Part shown: positions 20,836-28,407 of the stretch, piece by piece | How positions within the stretch are numbered: the stretch's first letter is position 1 | How the letters are laid out: each line of letters starts with the position of its first letter | The notes under the pieces: generated by a model | The model's database searches: none | What the model saw: the letters and a program-made list of their open reading frames with translations, nothing else | What the model was told of the DNA's origin: nothing | Program-made: the position numbers and the translations under genes | Assembly: GCA_028583405.1 (NCBI GenBank) | Contig: CM053261.1 | Coordinates: 15,988,783-16,052,782, forward strand | Length of the DNA: 64,000 bases | Reading direction: 5' to 3' | From: Pogonophryne albipinna | Lineage: Eukaryota; Chordata; Actinopteri; Perciformes; Artedidraconidae

Positions 20836-21980
20836 CAAATGTTCAGGAAATGGTTAATACAGCGAAAATTAAAGCTGACGTATCATGTAAACAGGGAACA
20901 TGAATAACCCGATCTCTCTGTGCTCATGTAAACACCATGATGTCCATGTAGAGACGCAGTCAGTGTGTTTTACTGGAGCCTCAGTTCGATGAGAGATTAT
21001 TTTCTGAGTTCTTTAACTTCGGTACTCTCTCTCAAAATGGTATTGTGCATTATGTTTTAATTATACTTCTTATCATTCAGAAGCTTTTTGTGTGTGTTTA
21101 TGTTTTACTGAGTGCTTATAGGCCATTTCCATCCCAGTATTCAGTTAACTATTTATTTTCTGTGCACATTCCATAGACTAGCTAATATTCTACCTACTGC
21201 TTGGGGCTTTGAGTCTTCAAAATGTCCAATGTCACAGACTGGGACTTACTTTAGAGTCAGTTGTATTTACATTCAGTATGACTTGTTATGATTCAATGTG
21301 AAAGAGTATACTGCTCAATAAATAATGATCACTTCACCACCTCTCTTGACATCTAGGCACTTGAGAGTGAGTCAGAGGCAGAACACAGGGACAGTGGAGA
21401 GAGGTCCGTTGCTGAGGTGAGTGATGAAAGGGAAATGACAGTTTAGAGTAAATTGTGATGTGGACTCTCATCCCAGAGTGTTAAGGAAATCAGTGGGGAT
21501 ATTGAACAGGAAACATTTCAGTCAAGGGGCATCATATGACCAATATAGACGGAAGAGCAACATTTATTTGAACATTTAAGTCAATGATACCATTCGTGAA
21601 CTTAACATCTGTATGGAGTCAGATCAGTCTCAATATTAATAAATCCTCACAGAAGGATTCAAAAATGTATTTTGCGATTTATATATAAATGACTCAATAT
21701 CTCTCAATGCACTCACAAATATTTATTGTTGTATATAAATGTACAAAAAATGGGCATTTAAACTGCTTTTTATTAATTCAAAGACGGCTCTGAATTAATA
21801 ATCAAATATGTTTCCTTTCTTTACTACTGGATGGAATTACAAAATGTACCCATCATTTTCCTCATGCTTGTATAGCCACATAAAAGTATCAAACCACCTG
21901 ATAAAATACACCAGAATACAGGAAATATATATATTTTTAAAAATGTCCCCCCCACATTCAGGATGCTTCCTACGCCCATG
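20836..21980. other. Right-hand native part of hAT-G
   Basis: AT-rich sequence between the right end of element F and the right end of hAT-G. It contains a candidate 60-bp exon (21357-21416) and otherwise no coding sequence I can support. Confidence 0.5.
21357..21416 (+). other. Candidate small exon in hAT-G
   Basis: A pyrimidine-rich tract and ATCTAG precede 60 open bases coding ALESESEAEHRDSGERSVAE, followed directly by GTGAGT, a near-perfect splice donor. The length is an exact 20 codons, and acidic/serine-rich composition is common in N-terminal parts of transposases. No partner exon was found, so it is only a candidate remnant of the element's gene. Confidence 0.3.
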
Positions 21981-21988
21981 CTATGATA

Positions 21989-22935
21989 GCTGTTGGCTAC
22001 TGAACATTAACAAACTGGATTCCGCAGTAAAAAAGCTGTGAAACCTTACAATAAGATTGGCGACAACACTGTGACACCCTGCTGCACGTTTATGTGTAAT
22101 CGTCCCGCGTTGGAGACGAGAGGGTGGCGCGGCAGCACTGCAATAAGCTGTAAGCTAACGTTAGCAGCCACCTTGTTAACCTATAGCCCGATTGTCCCTC
22201 CGGTGGGACATCTTACAAGAAACAGCATCTCAGGACTTCTTAAAATGTAACAACCTATTAATGATGCTTACCCACTTAACGGGAAGAAACTCAGCTAACT
22301 GACGATATTAACCATTTTTAACTAAACGAAACACAAGTCTAACAGCTAACGGGGCTAACGCTACTTTAGCACATAACTGGCAAAAGCGATCTTTTTTATT
22401 TCATGCTATCTGCACAAACGTATCATATGAAAGCTGAGATTCCACAGATTCCCTTAAAATATATGTCTCATCACTCAAAACTCACTGAACTAGAAGAAGA
22501 AACGTAACCTTAAATACACAATTAAATATTCACAAACTAAGGATTATCTAAATACATGTTTAACTCCATTAAAGTTGCAGGACTCACCAGATCTCAAGTC
22601 TTCTGTTCTCTGTTGACGTCCCGATGCCCATATTTAACGTGTAGATGTAAAACTATCCCGATATTAATAAACTCGTGAGCAGACATACAGACAGCTGTAG
22701 CTCCGCAGGAGAGCTGCTCAAACTGACGTGGAAGTTTCAAATTGGATTGAAAGGCACGGACAGTGCTCATTGGCAGGTTTTTTCGATGACGTTTATATCA
22801 ACCAATCAGGAGTGTTGTGGACTCATTCCAATCCTGCTTGTCTTGTCTGCCGTTGTATGGCTGGATTCCATTTCAAGTGCCGTAGCTTTTTACTTACATT
22901 TTACGTTTTTTTTATTTGACACTATATTTTTACAG
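21989..22935. other. Filler, continuous with 10922-12395 before hAT-G inserted
   Basis: AT-rich with GCTAACGTTAGC-type phrases; no gene recognised. A 91-codon open frame from 22675 has no motif and runs toward the next element; it is probably chance. Confidence 0.45.
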
Positions 22936-23102
22936 TTAAAGGGGGGGTAGGTAAGTTTGAGAAACCGGCTCGAGATACACTTTTTGTTATATTCCATGGA
23001 ATGCTCTTAACATCCCGATAGCAATGCATATCTTAAGTGCTTTGACAAAAAATCCATAAAAAAAATTCATCTGTGGAAGCCGTAATACTGTAAAAAGTAC
23101 GA

Positions 23103-23137
23103 CCAATCCGTTTAGCCGGGCCGGCTAAACGGATTGG
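23103..23137. repeat. Perfect 35-bp palindrome
   Basis: CCAATCCGTTTAGCCGG is followed by one G and then its exact reverse complement: 17-bp arms with a single central base. It lies 136 bp upstream of the ATG of the TTAA element's coding exon, a place where a dimeric protein site or cruciform could matter. Confidence 0.9.
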
Positions 23138-23273
23138 ATTGCCGTCCTGTCTGTCAGCCTTCCATCTCGTGCACGCACAAATGTATCTCGTGCCCTCATT
23201 GGGCGTGCCGTCATTGGGCGTGCATTGCAGCAGTACTTCAATGACTCGCCAGCAACAGGCGGCCACTTTCACC

Positions 23274-23923
23274 ATGGCAGAGTTAGGTTCAACGTCGTCT
23301 ACTGGTGGCAAAGGAAATAATGTAACGGAGCAAATTAGGAACAAAAACAAAGTGGAAACTAGGAGAATTCAAACCAGAGTCAATATCGGAGTTGCTTTTC
23401 AACGATGGCGACAACTGATGCAACACACCTATGGGGGTTATTCCCTATCTTTATTCAAGAGCGTGGTATTTAAATTTGAGAGCATACTTTATGTATTTAT
23501 TTCCCTCAAACCCTGTCCTCGCACTCAAATAGTGCCTGCTTGCACTTAGATTTGCTCTGCTTCTGCTCAAACTGTACGCTTGCACTCAGATATATTGCTG
23601 CTTACGGATTTTTTCTGCTCTCAGATTTATTCTCTGCGCGCTCGAAACTTTTGTGCAACAATCCTGTCAAAATCCCTCAACCAATAGGAGGCCAGGTGTC
23701 CTTGCGGGTGCGTTCGTTTTACTTATTACAGCGTCCCGTAAGGGCGGTTACTCTTTGGTTTGTCTTTGGTGCGATGACAGGGTTTGAGTGAAGGAAATCA
23801 ATAAAGTATGCTCTCAAATGTAAATACCACGCTCTTGAATAAAGATAGGGAATAACCCCCATACACACCGAGTTGAAATCTGACGCCGTGGTCGCTCTTT
23901 TTCTCTTGGACAGGTTTTGTATG
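23274..23923 (+). pseudogene. Coding exon of the TTAA element, split by a MITE
   Basis: From ATG 23274 the frame reads MAELGSTSSTGGKGNNVTE, then RVNIGVAFQRWRQL, up to 23429. It resumes at 23870 with ELKSDAVVALFLLDRF. I recall RVNIGxAFxRWRxL followed by a K-x-D-x-x-VAxFLLD motif as a unit in proteins encoded by teleost elements, which supports reading both parts as one exon. The interruption is a MITE plus one copy of its CACACC duplication (440 bp). It falls exactly between two codons, but because 440 is not a multiple of three the present frame is destroyed. A possible splice donor (CAG/GTTTTG) follows LLD. The function in the element (transposase N-terminal region or accessory protein) is not established by the sequence. 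Confidence 0.6.
23430..23863. mobile_element. 434-bp MITE with a 6-bp duplication
   Basis: Ends TATGGGGGTTATTCCC and GGGAATAACCCCCATA are perfect inverted copies. Similarity continues inward through ATCTTTATTCAAGAGCGTGG and its complement for over 60 bp. The target duplication is CACACC (23424-23429, 23864-23869). A 6-bp duplication is unusual; Dada-type elements make 6-7 bp. The interior is non-coding (TTGCACTCAGAT-like phrases repeated). Confidence 0.85.
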
Positions 23924-24097
23924 GTTTACAATTCCCCTGAACTATATAGCCAACCTAAGTCATGTGCGCGTTCATGTGTGTTGGAGGAGGTGCTCTGTAA
24001 GGAAGTCTGAAGGAAGGGGCGGATTCTTTTCGGCTGTGTACTTTCAAATTTTAGTGCACTCGAGCCGGTTTCTGAAACTTACCTACCCCCCCTTTAA

Positions 24098-24650
24098 CTA
24101 TGCTAGAAAACTACTTTATTTACACAAAATCATTTTAGGGTATTTCTGCAATATATTACATTTTTTGTGAAGATGTATACATTTATTTAACATTTTAGAG
24201 ATGTTTTATAATAAGATTTCTTTTTATTCTACAACGGTACAGAATACAGTTATTTTTTGGTTTTTTACATTTTGTTACATTAAATTTAAGGTTTTACTGC
24301 AACAAAAAAAAGAAAGTTGCCTTCATTTTACATGCAGTAAAATTATGTGTATTTTACGTGTTTTTACATAGAATTCAATGTAATTTAACATTCAAGACAA
24401 TTAAACAATGGAATTATCCGGTAAAAAAACGATAATTTCTCATCAAACCAATTTACAGAATAAAACCTTTATTTATTTTAAATAAAAGTAATTTACTGTA
24501 TTTTTATGGTATTTACACTTAATATAGAAAAACAAGAAAGGTCTGTAAAATAATACAGTACATTTCTGTGAAAAAACGTTTTAAAAAACAATGTAAAATC
24601 CTTTTCCGTTTCACAGAACACAAATTGGGTTATTTACATAATTATGTTTA
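24098..24650. repeat. AT-rich repeat with TTTTAC/ACAGTA motifs
   Basis: Resembles 6839-7560 in composition and short motifs and may be the opposite end of the same element, now separated by some 16.5 kb of insertions. Followed by the 24685-24801 direct repeat. Boundaries are approximate. Confidence 0.4.
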
Positions 24651-24684
24651 CACTGTCGATTGTTATTTTTGGGGGGGACACGAC

Positions 24685-24801
24685 ACATCAAATCACATCT
24701 ACAGACCAAGACGAAGCGAATGGAAGTCCCATACTCCTAGCGTGTGAAAATGTTTGTGAAAAACGTGTGCAAAGTCTCCGAAAACGGAGCAGTGGCTGCG
24801 A
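24685..24801 (+). repeat. Direct repeat with 6667-6780
   Basis: Nearly identical to the left-hand copy over about 110 bp, including TACAGACCAAGACGAAGCG versus TACAGATCAAGACGAAGCG. It then diverges into CGATGCTAGCTTTGCGGC. Confidence 0.65.
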
Positions 24802-25149
24802 TGCTAGCTTTGCGGCTAGCGGTTAGCATTTCCAATGGAAATATACATCGAAACATCATGTTTCAGTAAAAACAAGGCCCCACTGATCATCTACTCTCTG
24901 AGACGATTCCAGGGATGCCTGACTTGAGTTTCTAGCACCAGGGAAAGTGGACAAAAGTGCCCCAGATCAGCCTCTTAATTTACCCAAGGCCTAGTGCTTG
25001 GCTTTGGGCATGAAAATTTAGGAAACTCCCCTGAGTATTTTATTACATATCTCAACTTTGGAGAGGAGTTGGGGGACAAACGACACATCAAATCACATCT
25101 CCACATCAAGACGAAGCTAATTAGAATATTCTTGACTGCCTAGCCTGCG

Positions 25150-25263
25150 GGGAAATCGCAAAATCACAATGCGTGACATCATTGACGTTGTGACGTCATT
25201 GGTAAGAGACGGACCCCGAACACATATGGTACCCCGAACACATATGGTACCCCGAACACATAT
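25150..25263 (-). repeat. Right arm of long-range inverted repeat (18-bp units)
   Basis: Reverse complement of the 6564-6650 arm. GTAAGAGACGGACCCCGAAC leads into two full units and a partial third of CCCCGAACACATATGGTA (25214, 25232, 25250). Two units at the left versus nearly three here suggests slippage after insertion. Confidence 0.55.
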
Positions 25264-25466
25264 GAGAGGTTTCTCAATACTCCAATTTCCCTTCCTCGAC
25301 TCCTATCTTCGAGACTTAGTGCCGCCCGCAGGAGATGCGAGCGGAGGACTGAGGAGGGGAACTGAGGAGAGAGGAGGGGAAGCAGCAGGCAGAAATGAGA
25401 ACTCCTCTCCTCTGAGTGGTCATTTTAAAAGAGACGTCCATTAATGATGACAGGAGGCACAGCAGC
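25262..25466 (-). mobile_element. Fragment of the GC-rich X family: 3' end, inverted
   Basis: Reads as the reverse complement of the right end of X1/X2: GAGGTTTCTCAATACTCC, CTCCTATCTTCGAGACTTAG, then GGAGAGGAGTTCTCATTTC in complement, to the GGCACAGCAGC point. There homology stops abruptly, next to the foldback element. The missing half lies in the opposite orientation at 26551-27454. Confidence 0.7.
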
Positions 25467-25472
25467 ACCATG

Positions 25473-26047
25473 GTCACTACCCGATCCGTCCCCTTGCCCG
25501 ATCGGTACTGCGCATGTGCGAGATGGTCCGCCATATTGGACAACTCCGGACGGCAACCCAAGATGGACACTTGACACAGTGGCTTTTAGCAAAGCTCAGA
25601 GAGAGAGATGAGTTATTTTTATTACAACGTGATTTAACAACTCTTTTGATTGGGTTATTTTATTTGGGGTTAAGTACATTGTCAGAATAAGTGAGAAATT
25701 AATTTAACTTCTGTTAGACAGCCATATGCCATACATTTTTGCATACATTCACAGTAAATATTTATTCAGTATGATAGCTGTCTAACAGAAGTTAAATCCA
25801 TTTCTCACTTATTCTGACAATGTACTTAACCACAAATAAAAGAACCCAATAAAAAGAGTTGTTAAATAATAGTGAAGTCACGTTGTAATAACAATAACTC
25901 ATCTCTCTCGAGTTTTCTTTTTGAGCTTTGCTAAAAGCCACTGTGTCAAGTGTCCATCTTGGATTGCCGTCCGGAGTTGTCCAATATGGCGGACCATCTC
26001 GCACATGCGCAGTACCGATCGGGCAGGGGGACGGATCGGGTAGTGAC
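25473..26047. mobile_element. Foldback element: 250-270 bp inverted arms, 54-bp loop
   Basis: The left arm (25473-25722), beginning GTCACTACCCGATCCGTC, is repeated as its reverse complement at 25777-26047, ending GGACGGATCGGGTAGTGAC. The arms are nearly identical, including GCGCATGTGCGAGATGG and AGCCACTGTGTCAAGTG, with a few small indels. The loop contains TGCATACATTCACAGTAAAT. The element is non-coding. Outer bases may extend the arms slightly (ACCATG against AGCGTGGT). A clean target duplication was not found. The transcript would fold into one long double-stranded hairpin. Confidence 0.85.
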
Positions 26048-26550
26048 AGCGTGGTTAAAGTTGTGCATGCTCTATGAGTGCACATACGGGTACTTCTCAG
26101 GCATGCCGGGTAATCTGTGACGTTTCGCTCTCTCAAAAGTTGGGCCATTTTATCATCATGCACTAATGAGCAACTCTCATAGGAATGAATGAGGCCCCGC
26201 CTCCCACGCTGTATCCAGTTCTTATTATACATCCATGGTAGTGACACACCCTCCCTTTCTCCCTCGCTGGCTCGCACCTTGGCTGTGAGCTGCGGGTGCC
26301 AGATAAGCCAACATCCCCCATTTTCATCACTTACAGCGCCCATCGTACAGGGCAAATGAAAAGTGTAAACGGGATGAAAAGGGTGTTACATTTACTTAAT
26401 TATGAATGTTGTTACATCAAGGCCGAAAATTAGGATGAGCACCAACGGTCAAAACAGACTTTCCTCCCAGAGCTGTCAGCGCAGCGCCTCCACAGATCTG
26501 GCGCCCTAGGCGAACATCCGCCAGTGCGACGGGCCGGTGTTGGTAATATG
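26048..26550. other. Unassigned stretch between foldback and X fragment
   Basis: No gene recognised. Contains GC-richer text (GGCATGCCGGGTAATCTG, GCGCAGCGCCTCCAC) that could be part of another element. A 187-codon minus-strand open frame spanning 25792-26355 covers half the foldback and has no domain. Confidence 0.4.
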
Positions 26551-27454
26551 GAGGTTTCTCAATACTCTAATTTCCCCTCCTCGACTCCTCGGTCCTCCGG
26601 TAGTGACCCGGAAATGGATTTCAGCGCGCCATGTTGAAGGACATCTCATTTCTCTAAAATGCACATCGAGGATCGAGCATCGAGGAGGCTTTCTGGAGGA
26701 GCTCTAACCGAGGAGACACTGATGGGTCCTCCACGGCTCCTCCGCGGATGCATTTCCGGGAACGGTGGAGGCTTGACAACGGCCGAACTCATCTCAGCCA
26801 AAGACAGCTCTGCATGCATCCCTTGGATATTATTTTAGTAACTGCTTTCATCGCGACGCGATGTTTACAGACTAGTGAGAACAGCTGTGAGGTCCGTGCA
26901 GAAAGCAGAGCAGTGTGTAAAATATATATCACTCAGTATAACAGGCCTACATTACTCTCTGTATTTGTATGCTGTAGTTTAGTAGATATCTACAAACAAA
27001 GAGTCGATATTTTTCTAAAACCATTTAGTGCTTCACATAATAAAATACACAACGGCTGTAGCCTGATTAGTGATTATGCTTTAGGAGCTGTAGGTGTGTG
27101 TGGTACAGTGTAGGTGTGTGTGTTGTACAGTGCGTAGATGCGGCGGACAGACGGGTCTCAGTTGGTTTGGTGTCCTATGCTTACTTCTGTAAATACAACT
27201 TTTGGCCCGTAATTTCAATTCCCCATTTCAGCGACCAGAGAGAGGGGGGGATATATCCAGTCTGATTGTGTTACGTTATTATGAGAGTGCTCTCATACTT
27301 GTTTGATTCTGAAATTGTATATATTTATATAAATATGTGTGTATATGTCCGCATCTGTAGCCTGTTATTGTCTCATTATACCGCACTGTCAATGAATTAA
27401 AAGTAAATATATAAGTCGTCATGAACACATCTGTCCATCAGACAGAGTGCTGCT
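26551..27454 (+). mobile_element. Fragment of the GC-rich X family: 5' part
   Basis: Starts GAGGTTTCTCAATACTC and follows X2/X1 for about 900 bp (GGTAGTGACCCGGAAATGG, TTTCCGGGAACGGTGG, AGATATCTACAAACAAAGAG) to ...GACAGAGTGCTGCT. It stops at the same internal point where the inverted 25262-25466 fragment stops. The next bases, AGTGACAGGGTG, resemble the outer end of the foldback element (AGTGACAGCGTG). Confidence 0.75.
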
Positions 27455-28399
27455 AGTGACAGGGTGCACCGGTACCAGCGCTGTTGTTATTAGCATCTGG
27501 TGCTAGCTGCTCTAACGGAAGAAGAAGATGTTTCTACAATGATGTGGAGGGAGAGTCCTCTCCAGTCAGACTGAGAGGCTGATAACTACAGCTCAGTGAG
27601 GTAAAGGACTCTGAGTGTTAGATAGTTCACTTTAGTCTAGTTATCTCAGTGGGTCTCAAACGTTTTGATCACAATTTATGTAAACACATATTTCCAAGGC
27701 ACTCCTTTATAATTATTGGGATAAAACAGGTTTGAAATCATTCCAATGTATACTATAGGACAGTAAACCAGACATATCGTTTTAAACTGGAGATAAAAAA
27801 ATATGCATAAATAAAATAGTAAAATAAGATATGAATGAACAACAAAAATAAAATACGTTACATGTATTTGTTATTGGCTATGGTTGGTTACTGGTTATGT
27901 TCACATACTTATTTAATTATTAAAATGTAAACCGATCTTTTTCATATGGGTGTTTAGAGTTGTACCCCCTAGATCTAGTCTCTAGTAATTCTGCTTAAAG
28001 TGCACCAGATTGAAGCATTTTACTTTAAAATGTTCAAACATTTCTTCCCGGTATGCCGAGAAGGCAGATATGCTTGTTTTTCTCAACAAGAATGTTTTTT
28101 AAATGGGGGGGGGGGGGGGGGGTTCCTTTAAAAGTTGGACTGTTACTGTTGTAGCTTCAGTGGTTCTCAGGTTACAGTTACATAGCAGTGAATATAAACA
28201 GACTGATTAATGTGAATATTACTGTAAACTAACCTGTGTAAAAGTTTCTCGAATAAATGTAATTTGTTTGGTGGAAGAAGCATGTATCATTTTTTTTTCC
28301 CTGCCCCTCAAAGAATCGGAATAGAGAACCGTTAAGAACCGGAATCGAAAAGTAGAATCGGAATCAGAATCGTGGAAATTCAAACGATACCCAACCCTA
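27455..28399. repeat. Right arm of hAT-1
   Basis: Non-coding sequence ending in GGAATCGAAAAGTAGAATCG-type text and the terminal repeat CGATACCCAACCCTA. Includes a CAGTGGGTCTCAAACGTTTT phrase (27649), which resembles the start of another hAT family but lacks a partner end. No transposase. Confidence 0.6.
28105..28122. repeat. Poly-G tract (18)
   Basis: Eighteen consecutive G. A similar run lies at 32858-32875. Confidence 0.95.
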
Positions 28400-28407
28400 C
28401 TGAGGAG

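Larger units (their letters stand above)
12404..21980. mobile_element. Second large hAT-type element (hAT-G), expanded to 9.6 kb
   Basis: The left end reads CATGGGCGTCGCAGCCAT and the right end reads TACGCCCATG, inverted relatives (CATGGGCGT...ACGCCCATG). The flanking 8 bases are CTATGATA at 12396-12403 and again at 21981-21988, a perfect duplication. Subterminal sequences also correspond: GGGACAAGTCCCCCCC near the left end and GTCCCCCCCACATTC near the right. Its own sequence is roughly 12404-12690, 15254-15301 and 20836-21980; all else is younger insertion. A candidate small exon lies at 21357. The superfamily is inferred from the duplication length. Confidence 0.8.
22940..24093 (+). mobile_element. 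TTAA-flanked element with AGGGGGGGTAGG ends
   Basis: The left end AGGGGGGGTAGGTAAGTTT and the right end AAACTTACCTACCCCCCCT are inverted copies extending about 35 bp (GAAACCGGCTCGAG next). TTAA flanks both (22936-22939, 24094-24097), the duplication of Kolobok and piggyBac elements. It contains a perfect 35-bp palindrome, a coding exon from 23274, and a nested 434-bp MITE. Confidence 0.85.
4664..28407. mobile_element. hAT-type element swollen to ~23.7 kb by nested insertions (hAT-1)
   Basis: The left end at 4672 reads TAGGGTTGGGTACCG and the right end, finishing at 28399, reads CGATACCCAACCCTA. The two are inverted copies differing at one of 15 positions. The 8 bases before the left end (4664-4671) and after the right end (28400-28407) are both CTGAGGAG. 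An 8-bp duplication with TAGGG-type ends is the signature of the hAT superfamily, and identical duplications mean both ends came from one insertion. hAT elements are normally a few kb or less. The sequence not assigned to younger insertions is mainly 4672-4876 and much of 27455-28399, and no transposase is visible in it, so hAT-1 was probably a short non-autonomous element. Further native sequence may sit between the insertions. The rest of the span is filled by the elements listed below. Confidence 0.85.

Noticed and set aside
20647..20838. Proline/threonine-rich frame (PTPTPYPHPTPP)
   Set aside because: It is the CCCTACCCC-rich terminal arm of element F read in frame.
23540..23791. 83-codon frame in the small MITE
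   Set aside because: Lies in the non-coding MITE interior; no motif and interrupts the real exon of the host element.
25792..26355. 187-codon minus-strand open frame
   Set aside because: Half of it is the arm of the foldback element and half unrelated filler; no recognisable domain.
27649..27760. CAGTGGGTCTCAAACGTTTT as another full hAT element
   Set aside because: Resembles an hAT start but no inverted partner end or 8-bp duplication is visible nearby.
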